Assembly: GCA_038230275.1 (NCBI GenBank)
Contig: JBBRNO010000068.1
Location: 1-31,932 of the forward strand
Direction: 5' to 3'
DNA length: 31,932 bases
DNA from: JANXXV01 sp038230275
Lineage (GTDB): Bacteria > Acidobacteriota > Terriglobia > Bryobacterales > Bryobacteraceae
Part shown: positions 7,867-15,312 of the stretch, one piece after another
How positions within the stretch are numbered: the stretch's first letter is position 1
Layout of the letters: each line of letters opens with the position of its first letter
The notes under the pieces: model-generated
Told to the model about the DNA's origin: nothing
The model's input: the letters and a program-made list of their open reading frames with translations, nothing else
Databases searched by the model: none
Program-made: the position numbers and the translations under genes

Positions 7867-10080
7867 TCATCGGGAAAACTTTGCCGCCTTCAACAATACT
7901 TGTGCCGTCGCGGTCTGATCGTTAGGCCGCGGCAAGCCCGGATGGATGCACCCGGCCGGACACCCTTCGGCCGCCCTCACCAGTTCGGCGAACGTCCCCG
8001 CCCGGGCATCCGCTATATATGCCTGTTTATTGCCGTCGTATCCGAACACTCTCGGATTCACCTTCATGCAGTCGTTACAGCTCGTACAAAGGAACGAATC
8101 GATGTAGGGGTCAGCGGGCGCTTCTTCCGCCGCCGCCGGCGCAACGGCAAGCGCAAGCGGCAATTCCACCGGCGCAACCGCTGACTCCCCAGCCACCACC
8201 GGAGCCGCAACCTGCGTATCCGTCAACATCGCAACAATGCGGTAGATCGCCTGTTTCGCCCCTTCTTTCTTCGCCTGATCCGCATCGGGCGGCTCGCTCA
8301 GCTTCTTCTCGGAACCGGAACGGATAGCGGCGAATTCTTCATAGATCCTCCAACTCCTCCCGCGCTCACGGCACAGATTCACCGCATCCCGTGTCACCAC
8401 GGCGCGTTGCGGATTGCCCTCGTTGTCAAGAATCCACAAGAACGGAATGGCCAGCGGGGCACGCTGCGAATACTTCTCCAGATACTCGCGCAATTCCATT
8501 TGCTCGCCGTCCCAAGCTCCATTCGGAATCAGGCGAAACTCACTTCTGAACCGGCGCGAAACGGCAATCGCGTGGACCGCGTTCAGCACTTCTCCTGATT
8601 CGGCGCCGCATTCCGCCGGAAGCAACGTGAATCGCTCAGGCCAGCTTTCTCCCAGACCGGGGTCGTAACAATACGCTGGAACCGCGTGCGAAAGATACAG
8701 CAGCAGAGTCTCCGTCCACCCCTCTGCCCGCGCAATCTCCCGTTGCGGCACGGATACAACGGCCACTGCCGTTCGCAGGCTCCCAGCCATCGCCGCCAGA
8801 CCCGCCAGCAAATGGTTCGGGCAGGCCAGGGAAGACTGCAGCACGAAAGCTTCGCGATGTGCGATGGCGAGATAGCCGAAATCCGGCACAAACGCCTTCA
8901 GCGCGGCGGCGGAAAGACCGGCTGCTTCAACCAGGATCTGTACCGGCAGGCCAGACCGTAGTGCTTGTCCAAAACCAGTCAGCGACGTCTCGGCCAGCCG
9001 CTCGGCTGATTCCAGAACGGCGATCGCAGGCAGAGCCGCCAACTCGTAAGCATCCGCCGACTGCCAATCGAAGCGCTCCAAAAGCTCGTCGTGAATGGAA
9101 GGTTCGTAGCCGGTCTGGACCTCCAGCCGCGCCGTTCGCAACGCTCGCAGCGTGATGGCCAGCCGGTTCAATTCCTGTTCACAGAATTCAACCGCATCTC
9201 CGAACGGTGTCGACGTGTGCCGGAACGAGGCGCGGATCGGGCTCACCGCCGGACGCACGTCACCTGCGGAAAAGAAGTAGATTGCCGGCTCGCCTGCCGC
9301 CCGTTCCAGCGCCGCGTCCAACGTCACCAGCGCCGCTTCACAGCGAAGCCGCCGATCCGCTTCCATGGAATGCAAAGCGCTGACCGGGCGTTGCAGGGCC
9401 GCTGCCAGTAGATCGGTGCTGAAGAACGCGCTGGCCTCCATTCCCAGCGAGGCGGAAAGCGATTCAGCCGAACCAGCGTCCGGCGAGTGCGAATCATCCA
9501 GCACCAGCAGCTCCCGCACCCGGTCCCGGCACTCTTTCAGACTTTCGATGAAATGCGCACGGGCGCTCCCCCGCGAAGCTTCGACTGCCGCCGCATAGAG
9601 AATCGGCGCCGCACGCCCGCTAAATGGGACAATCCATGCCGCTTCATCCAGTTCCTTCCCCAGCCGTGCGATTTCCTTAGCAACAAGTTGTCCGTCAACG
9701 TGCAGCGATTCCAGGAACGTGGCGCAATAAGCAAGAGCCGGTTCCGCCACTTGGCCAATCGTCACCCGATCTAAATCCTGGGCCGCCCGCTGGAATGCAT
9801 GGGCCATCAACGGCAGTTGACCGCTAAGAATCGGAAAGGCGCTGGCATGTCTCTCAACAATCTCTTTCAAGTACTCCACCAGCGGCCGCGGTAGCTGCCG
9901 CGGCGCCAGATAGACCGGATATCCTGATTCCAGACTGGCCAGCCGGGGCAATTGATCTAGCAGGGCGGGGCGCATCGGTCCCTCCGGCTCAGCCTGATTC
10001 AGCCCCTTGCCGGTAAGGTGGAAAGCACGCAGTTGTTGCCGTGAAATTAAGCCCTCCCCCGCGGTTACAACTGCCGGCAT
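7867..10080 (-). CDS. Degenerate PFOR-like protein with C-terminal ferredoxin domain
   Basis: This 737-residue protein has no simple family name. Residues from about 300 onward align by eye with residues from about 1165 to the end of the NifJ-type enzyme at 15313. Examples are GYEPSIHDELLERFDW against GYKKQQHEEFFTYFDW, and GYLAIAHREAFVLQSS against ALIAMAHRTTYVLQGS. In NifJ this region binds thiamine diphosphate. Here the Gly-Asp-Gly motif is replaced around residues 356-359 (Leu-Glu-Ser-Ala), YSNTGGQ is absent, and the loop before the AHR segment (residues 407-409) is about 24 residues shorter. An Ala/Pro-rich linker (about 622-657) leads to a ferredoxin domain with Cys665, Cys668, Cys671 and Cys707, homologous to the NifJ tail. 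The first 300 residues are Ala/Glu/Leu-rich and could not be aligned with confidence. AGGAGG lies 5 nt before the ATG, 9 bp after korB. I infer a catalytically dead paralogue that carries or docks electrons for KorAB or NifJ. Confidence 0.8.
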   Translation of the reverse strand: MPAVVTAGEGLISRQQLRAFHLTGKGLNQAEPEGPMRPALLDQLPRLASLESGYPVYLAPRQLPRPLVEYLKEIVERHASAFPILSGQLPLMAHAFQRAAQDLDRVTIGQVAEPALAYCATFLESLHVDGQLVAKEIARLGKELDEAAWIVPFSGRAAPILYAAAVEASRGSARAHFIESLKECRDRVRELLVLDDSHSPDAGSAESLSASLGMEASAFFSTDLLAAALQRPVSALHSMEADRRLRCEAALVTLDAALERAAGEPAIYFFSAGDVRPAVSPIRASFRHTSTPFGDAVEFCEQELNRLAITLRALRTARLEVQTGYEPSIHDELLERFDWQSADAYELAALPAIAVLESAERLAETSLTGFGQALRSGLPVQILVEAAGLSAAALKAFVPDFGYLAIAHREAFVLQSSLACPNHLLAGLAAMAGSLRTAVAVVSVPQREIARAEGWTETLLLYLSHAVPAYCYDPGLGESWPERFTLLPAECGAESGEVLNAVHAIAVSRRFRSEFRLIPNGAWDGEQMELREYLEKYSQRAPLAIPFLWILDNEGNPQRAVVTRDAVNLCRERGRSWRIYEEFAAIRSGSEKKLSEPPDADQAKKEGAKQAIYRIVAMLTDTQVAAPVVAGESAVAPVELPLALAVAPAAAEEAPADPYIDSFLCTSCNDCMKVNPRVFGYDGNKQAYIADARAGTFAELVRAAEGCPAGCIHPGLPRPNDQTATAQVLLKAAKFSR

Positions 10081-10089
10081 GCCATCCTC

Positions 10090-11043
10090 CTAAACAACGA
10101 ACCGGTCCAGCGCTTTTTCCACCGCCGCCAGCTTTGCCGATTGCGTCATCCCGACGCCTTGGGAAGTAGCATGGTCGTATCGCAACGCATCCGGATTCTG
10201 GTAGAAGAGCCCAATCGGATACACATCATCCCTCTCGGAAAGCGACCGTGCCTCGGCCAGATTTCGCGGATCGTGCTCGATTTTGTTCGGGAAAAGGCGT
10301 TGCACCGGCTGATCGATGGTGATGCCGGTCTCATGGTTCATCAGCAGCACTTGACTCAGATCGTGTTGCGCTTCCGCAAAAATGTGTGAGGTGAAGTGCG
10401 GGCAGCGCTGCAGTACGCGCACGAAAGAGGCGCCCTTGTGCTCATAGGCGGCCTTGATCGTCTCGTAAAGATGGGGTGGATTCCAGTCCACGGTCTGCGC
10501 CACGAACGATGCATTGGTAATGCCAAGCGTGACGGTGATAGGGTTCAGCGGCGATAGGAAAGATCCCTTCGGATGCGTGTTTGAGCGTTCGCCGATGCGC
10601 GTTGTTGGCGACGTCTGATTCTTCGTCAATCCGTAAATGTTGTTGTCCAGCAGCAGGACGGTCAAGTCCATGTTGTAGCGGATGGCGTGGATCCAATGGG
10701 CGGTTCCAATCGCGCAGCAGTCGCCGTCGCCGGTCACCATGAACACGTGAAGATCGGGCCGGCGGCTGCGAACTCCACACGCCACCGGAAACGCCCGCCC
10801 GTGCAGACCATGAAATCCGTAGGTCTTCATGTAGTGCGGAAAACGGCTGGAACAGCCAATGCCTGAAACCACCACGGTCTTCTCCGGCGGCAATTGCTTA
10901 TCGCGCGCCAGGCGTTGCACCGCGCTTAAGACGGCGTGGTCGCCACACCCCGGGCACCAGCGCGCCTCCGCCCCTTGATAATCTTCCAGCGTGCAGTTAC
11001 GCGGTTGCGGCTCAATGTCCCACTCCTGTTTCAAACCGTACAT
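10090..11043 (-). CDS. korB: 2-oxoacid:ferredoxin oxidoreductase beta subunit (KorB type)
   Basis: This 317-residue subunit binds thiamine diphosphate and a [4Fe-4S] cluster. Together with the alpha-gamma subunit it oxidatively decarboxylates a 2-oxoacid, most likely 2-oxoglutarate, to the acyl-CoA and reduces ferredoxin. Visible motifs are Cys30-Pro-Gly-Cys33 and Cys64 in GIGCSSRFPHY, the cofactor motif Gly105-Asp-Gly-Asp108, the metal-binding NNIYGLTKNQTSPTT segment from residue 134, and a late cysteine in QRCPHF that would complete the cluster. The length fits the family. The ATG abuts the korA stop and has GAGGGAGA upstream, so translation is probably coupled. The exact 2-oxoacid cannot be settled from sequence; the HGLHGRA segment is typical of KorB-type subunits. 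Confidence 0.93.
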   Translation of the reverse strand: MYGLKQEWDIEPQPRNCTLEDYQGAEARWCPGCGDHAVLSAVQRLARDKQLPPEKTVVVSGIGCSSRFPHYMKTYGFHGLHGRAFPVACGVRSRRPDLHVFMVTGDGDCCAIGTAHWIHAIRYNMDLTVLLLDNNIYGLTKNQTSPTTRIGERSNTHPKGSFLSPLNPITVTLGITNASFVAQTVDWNPPHLYETIKAAYEHKGASFVRVLQRCPHFTSHIFAEAQHDLSQVLLMNHETGITIDQPVQRLFPNKIEHDPRNLAEARSLSERDDVYPIGLFYQNPDALRYDHATSQGVGMTQSAKLAAVEKALDRFVV

Positions 11044-12942
11044 TTAGTTCTCCCTCTTTGCCGGCTGCAGGCGCTGTCGCAATTGCTGCTCGATCATCAG
11101 CGGCGGCAGCGGACTGCCTGGTACGCGCGACCAGCAATCCACGTCAACCAGCGTGTGCGAACGCAAGAGCTGAGCAAGCTGTGAGTACCTGCGCGCGTCC
11201 GGCGTCATATAGCCGCTATCAACGTCATCACTGTAGCTCACCTCCACCGTCATCACTTGCTTGAACCGGGAGAAGATTTCCCGCAAACCGGGTTCCAACG
11301 GAGATAAGAAGCGCAGGTGAACCGAGGATACCCGCAGTCCATCGGCACGCACCGCATCCACCGCCTCCTCAATCGCCCCCAAGGTCGAACCCCAGCCCAC
11401 CACCAGCAAGTCACCCTCTGCATCTCCGTGAACTCTCGGCGGCTTCAGAGCGCCTTGCAACACGGCCAGTTTGCGGCTTCTCATCTCCATCGCCCGTTGA
11501 TTGATCGCTGCCTCATACGCCACGTGGCTTTCCTCATCGTGCGCCAGTCCCGTCAGCACATACTCGCCGCCGCGCTGGCCCGGAATGGGCCGTCGCGACA
11601 GACCGGTCTTTGCATCCCAGGCAAACGGCGGTATCTCAGGATCCCAGGCGGATTGATCCAGCGGCGCGGACAGCCACGATTCACTCGGATGCGGCTTTGG
11701 AAACGGCTGCTGGCCGGTGGCCAGGTTCGCATCCGACAGCACCATCACCGGTCCGCGAAAGTCTTCCGCCAGCTTCCGTGCGGTAATCATGAAGTGAAAA
11801 CACTCTTCAATGGTGGCTGGGGCAATCACTATTTTCGGGCTGTCGCCCGGCGAGGCATAGAGCGCTGCCAGCAGATCGCTTTGCTCCACCTTGGTCGGCA
11901 GCCCGGTTGACGGACCGCCGCGCTGCACCACTATCACTACCAGCGGCACCTCCGCCATCACTGCGTATCCAAGGAACTCGGTTTTCAGCGCCAATCCAGG
12001 GCCGGATGTCACCGTGACCGCCGTCTTTCCGGCGTACGAACAGCCAATCGCAAATCCAATCGCCGCGATCTCGTCCTCGGCCTGATGCACGAAGCCGCCC
12101 ACCTGCTCGAAATTAGCAGCCAGAAAATGCGAAACGGAAGTTGCCGGAGTAATGGGATACATGGAGCACACCTCCATTCCCGCGGCCATGATCCCCAACG
12201 CCAAGGCCTGATTCCCATTCATCACCACCATCGGCTGGGCGGATCGCTGTGCCGGTACGCGAAAACGCTGCTCTACGTTCTGCAAGGCCCAACCGTAGCC
12301 GTCTCCAAACAGGTCCAAATTCTTTCGCACCAGGGCATCACCCTTTTTCGCGAACCTTCTGGCAATATTCTCCCGCACCAACGCTTCGTCCAGATCGTAT
12401 ATCGCGCACAGCAGCCCCAGCACCCACATGTTCTTGCCCTTGCGCGGATCGTCTGTATACAGGCGGCATTGGCGATCGATGGGAACCTGAACCACCACGT
12501 AGCCCTTGGTTGCAAAGTCGGCTATGGCATCGGCGTAGCGGTGCTTTATCTCGTCGTCTGGGTTCTCCGCCGCCGCCTGGTCCACGAACACGGTGGTACC
12601 CGGCCTAAGCGCTCCGGCATCAATCCGGCTGTAAAGCACTTGCTCATTCAACGCGATCACAATATCGGCGTAGGTGCCGGCATTGGTCGCCTGCGTTGAT
12701 CCCAGCCGGATGCGATTGCCGCTGGCGCCTGCACGCGACCGGCTGGGAGGCTCAATCTCGGCCGGAATAATCTCTACCGTCCAAATGCCGTTCCCATTTC
12801 GCGCGCACAGGTCTGCGAACATCTGACCGCAGGTCTGCGCCCCTTCGCCCGAATCGCTGACGATTTCAATGATGTGTTGATTCACACACCGGGCTTCGCG
12901 CACCTTCTGTTCCCGCCCGCCTTCGACTACCGCTGAATGCAT
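11044..12942 (-). CDS. korA: 2-oxoacid:ferredoxin oxidoreductase alpha subunit, gamma-alpha fusion (KorA type)
   Basis: This 632-residue protein joins the gamma domain (about 20-215, starting at IIEIVSDSGEGAQTCGQ) to the alpha domain (from about 237, with YPITPATS at 262-269 and HQAEDEIAAIGFAIG next). It pairs with KorB for CoA-dependent oxidation of a 2-oxoacid. The order gamma then alpha is the usual one for fused KorA proteins. I chose ATG 12942 because GGAGAG lies about 8 nt upstream; the frame stays open to 13047, but those extra residues have no gamma-domain character. The 164 bp between apbE and this gene hold a possible broken small ORF. The gene is the second in the minus-strand cluster. 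Confidence 0.93.
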   Translation of the reverse strand: MHSAVVEGGREQKVREARCVNQHIIEIVSDSGEGAQTCGQMFADLCARNGNGIWTVEIIPAEIEPPSRSRAGASGNRIRLGSTQATNAGTYADIVIALNEQVLYSRIDAGALRPGTTVFVDQAAAENPDDEIKHRYADAIADFATKGYVVVQVPIDRQCRLYTDDPRKGKNMWVLGLLCAIYDLDEALVRENIARRFAKKGDALVRKNLDLFGDGYGWALQNVEQRFRVPAQRSAQPMVVMNGNQALALGIMAAGMEVCSMYPITPATSVSHFLAANFEQVGGFVHQAEDEIAAIGFAIGCSYAGKTAVTVTSGPGLALKTEFLGYAVMAEVPLVVIVVQRGGPSTGLPTKVEQSDLLAALYASPGDSPKIVIAPATIEECFHFMITARKLAEDFRGPVMVLSDANLATGQQPFPKPHPSESWLSAPLDQSAWDPEIPPFAWDAKTGLSRRPIPGQRGGEYVLTGLAHDEESHVAYEAAINQRAMEMRSRKLAVLQGALKPPRVHGDAEGDLLVVGWGSTLGAIEEAVDAVRADGLRVSSVHLRFLSPLEPGLREIFSRFKQVMTVEVSYSDDVDSGYMTPDARRYSQLAQLLRSHTLVDVDCWSRVPGSPLPPLMIEQQLRQRLQPAKREN

Positions 12943-13106
12943 ACGTGGCTCTCCAGCGAGCCGTTCAGTGGACTCGCAAAGCAATACTCCTGCACGCCGG
13001 CTTCCAACGCGGAACTGACTCCTTCCCCGAGGCAGCAGCCTCCACACCCGCGGTTATTTCATCCAGGGTGGGGCATCGGTGCGGAGTTTCGCGCACGGCC
13101 AAGTCG
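12943..13106 (-). other. apbE-korA gap with a possible broken small ORF
   Basis: Two minus-strand frames look protein-like in succession. One runs from the apbE stop and includes RCPTLDEITAGVEAAASGKE. The other includes LEAGVQEYCFASPLNGSLES and stops at 12929-12927, inside the korA start. A single lost base near 13010-13020 would join them into one small protein of about 60 residues that overlaps korA. Neither part has a good start codon with a ribosome site. This could be a decayed gene, a sequencing error or chance. Confidence 0.25.
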
Positions 13107-14120
13107 TCAATTGGACTCGAACAGTTGGGAAAATCCCTCGGTCGCAAACTGTTTTTCGCTGGGATCGATCACCAGCGCTTCCACCCTCTCAGCTCGGGCT
13201 AGTGACAATCCCTTTTCTGGGCCCAGAATGAAAATGGCTTTAGCCAGAACCACGCCTTGCTCCGCGCTGTTCGCAATTACGCTAACCGAGATGGAAGCCC
13301 CTGACGGCCAGCCCGTCCGTGGATCGATGATGTGGTGATAGCGGACCCCATTCACCATGCGAAAACGCTCGTAATCCCCGGAGGTGACCAGCACGCGATT
13401 GGAAAGATGAACCACCCCAAGGATCCTCCCCCGCGCTTGCCGCGGATCCTGAATTCCCAGTCTCCAGGGAACGCCATTCCTGGTTCCGGAGACTCGTACA
13501 TCGCCCCCGCCATCCACCAGGGAATCACCAAACCCCGCCTTCGCCAGCACCGCCGAAGCCCGGTCCACCGCGTACCCTTTTGCAATGCCGCCCAACCCGA
13601 TGTTCACGCCCTCCGGCAGGAACACCCGGTTACCAACCACCTGAATCGCGCGGAAATTCACGTTCTTCCGCGCCTTGGCAACCTCGGCTTCCAGCGGCGG
13701 CACAAACGCCTCATCGAAGTGCCAGATGGTCCCCATTCCACGCCAGGTGATGTCAAACGTACCGCCGGTGATCTCGCCGTAGTGGATGCTCCGCTGAATT
13801 AGTTCCCGCAACTCCACCGGTACTTCCACGGCTTCGTTTCCAGCAGCCGCATCCACCCGTGAAATCGGCGATTCCGGCTTCCATTCACTCATCAGGGCAT
13901 CAATGCGCTCCAGTTCAGAATAGGCCATCTCAATGGCGCGGCGGGCTGCCGCGGGCTGCGCATGATCCGCTACTTCCACATTCCACACCGTTCCCATCAA
14001 CGGGCGCTGAACCCTGAGAACTCCGGACTCCTGCGCACGTTCCGCGGTCGCAAACCGCAGCGCCAACAGCCCCCCCACGAAGGCCAGCGGAAGCAGCATC
14101 CTACGTAAAGTCTTGTTCAA
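13107..14120 (-). CDS. apbE: FAD:protein FMN transferase ApbE
   Basis: This 337-residue enzyme uses FAD to attach FMN covalently to a threonine in an S/T-G-A-T motif of target proteins such as RnfG, RnfD and their Nqr relatives. Family motifs are MSEWKPESPISRVD (77-90), GGIAKGYAVD (178-187), DGGGDV (203-208), TSGDYERF (246-253) and HHIIDPRTGWP (262-272). The N-terminus has a hydrophobic segment (about 8-23) that would export or anchor it; there is no lipobox cysteine. The start is TTG at 14120, supported by GCGGAGG 6 nt upstream; the next ATG at 14099 has no spaced ribosome site. It heads the minus-strand cluster and diverges from rnfB, whose operon encodes two SGAT-bearing targets. Confidence 0.94.
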   Translation of the reverse strand: MNKTLRRMLLPLAFVGGLLALRFATAERAQESGVLRVQRPLMGTVWNVEVADHAQPAAARRAIEMAYSELERIDALMSEWKPESPISRVDAAAGNEAVEVPVELRELIQRSIHYGEITGGTFDITWRGMGTIWHFDEAFVPPLEAEVAKARKNVNFRAIQVVGNRVFLPEGVNIGLGGIAKGYAVDRASAVLAKAGFGDSLVDGGGDVRVSGTRNGVPWRLGIQDPRQARGRILGVVHLSNRVLVTSGDYERFRMVNGVRYHHIIDPRTGWPSGASISVSVIANSAEQGVVLAKAIFILGPEKGLSLARAERVEALVIDPSEKQFATEGFSQLFESN

Positions 14121-14382
14121 GTCAGCCTCCGCTTCTCAGATTGCCAAGCAAGCATCGTTCCATTGCCTGGCCAAATTGAGTGGCCCGCCGATTGCTTCAT
14201 CAGCCGCTTAGCGGGAGAGAGAAAGCAACGAACCTAATGCCCTACGGCGCTATGAATCATCATCAGTTTCAATTCGAGCGGGCCGCTCAGGCCCAAGTGC
14301 GGCGGCCACAGTCTGCAGACTTTGCTGGGGAAGTTGACGCAGACTGCGCGGACTTGCGCATGGCCCAGGCGGAGATGGCACG
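14121..14382. promoter_or_regulatory. Divergent intergenic region between apbE and rnfB
   Basis: Both clusters must be transcribed outward from here, but I see no strong -35/-10 pair on either strand. Two inverted repeats stand out: GGCCA-N7-TGGCC at 14169-14185 and GGGCC-N5-GGCCC at 14280-14294. A small plus-strand frame from ATG 14252 (44 residues, no good ribosome site) ends at 14384-14386, overlapping the rnfB GTG in a GTGA arrangement. It could be a coupled leader peptide or chance. Confidence 0.35.
14169..14185. repeat. Inverted repeat, possible operator
   Basis: GGCCA and TGGCC form a perfect 5-bp inverted repeat separated by 7 bases. It lies 49 bp from the apbE start and within the shared upstream region of both clusters. 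A dyad of this size fits a dimeric regulator site, but the motif is short and no regulator is encoded nearby. Confidence 0.25.
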
Positions 14383-15300
14383 GTGACGGAATATCTGATC
14401 GCCGGTGTGGTGATGGCAAGTATGGGCGTCATCCTGGCGTTGGTGCTCGCCTTCGCCGATAGGAAACTCTGGGTGTATGAAGATCCTCGCATCGATGAAG
14501 TAGAGGCGTTGCTGCCCAAGGCGAACTGTGGTGCTTGCGGCTGTGCTGGATGCCACGCCTTCGCCGAAAAAGCGGTGAAGGGAGAAATCGCTCCGGGCAA
14601 ATGCACCGTCAACACCGCCGAAGGAATCCAGGCGATCGCGCTGCTGCTCCAGGTGGCCTCCGGAGCCGAAGAGAAACGGGTTGCCCGGCTGGCCTGCGCC
14701 GGCGGTTCGCATGTGGCCAGGCAGAAGGCGCGCTATGCCGGCCTCGCCACCTGCAGGGCGGCGGCGCTGATCTCCGGCGGCGGAAAAGGATGCAGTTGGG
14801 GTTGCCTGGGCCTGGCCGATTGCGAACGCGTCTGCACCTTCGACGCAATCCACATGGATGCGCACGGGCTGCCGGTGGTGAGTGAGAGCAAATGCACCGC
14901 TTGCGGCGATTGTGTCTCCATCTGTCCCAAGGGCCTCTTCTCCCTGCATGCGATGAGTCACCGATTGGTTGTCGCCTGCTTAAATCACCTCCATGGGGAC
15001 CTCGCCGAAGCGCAATGCGAGGTGGCGTGTACCGCCTGTGGCCGCTGCGCTGCCGGCGCGGCGCCCGGCCTCATCAGCATCGTAAATAATCTCGCGGTGA
15101 TTGATTATTCGCGGCATTTCAGCGCTACCAGACAGGCAATCGAGCGCTGCCCCACCGGCGCTATCGTCTGGCTGGATGAAAAGAAGGGGCCCCTGAAAGG
15201 CCTGGAAGCCAGAAAGATCACCCGCAAATCTCCGCTCCCCATCGAGCCTTCCGATTTGCCTGTATATTCCGGTGCCGGTAGCCGGGAAACAAGGACCTAA
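14383..15300 (+). CDS. rnfB: Rnf complex iron-sulfur subunit RnfB
   Basis: This 305-residue subunit takes electrons from ferredoxin and passes them into the Rnf complex. It starts with a membrane anchor (about 4-25). The RnfB-type four-iron domain has Cys49, Cys52, Cys57 and Cys74. Further clusters are suggested by Cys137/141/147/151, by Cys171/174/177/181 (CTACGDCVSICP), and by cysteines from 212 onward ending with RCPTGAI. The start is GTG 14383 with GGAG about 8 nt upstream. The gene lies 12 bp before the NifJ-type enzyme, so the direct electron donor is encoded next to its acceptor. Placing rnfB first, apart from rnfC, differs from the common rnfCDGEAB and rnfABCDGE orders. Confidence 0.93.
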   Translation: MTEYLIAGVVMASMGVILALVLAFADRKLWVYEDPRIDEVEALLPKANCGACGCAGCHAFAEKAVKGEIAPGKCTVNTAEGIQAIALLLQVASGAEEKRVARLACAGGSHVARQKARYAGLATCRAAALISGGGKGCSWGCLGLADCERVCTFDAIHMDAHGLPVVSESKCTACGDCVSICPKGLFSLHAMSHRLVVACLNHLHGDLAEAQCEVACTACGRCAAGAAPGLISIVNNLAVIDYSRHFSATRQAIERCPTGAIVWLDEKKGPLKGLEARKITRKSPLPIEPSDLPVYSGAGSRETRT

Positions 15301-15312
15301 AAGAGTCAAAGC

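Noticed and set aside
12943..13047. Longer KorA start at 13047
   Set aside because: The extra 35 residues do not resemble the gamma domain, and a spaced ribosome site supports 12942.
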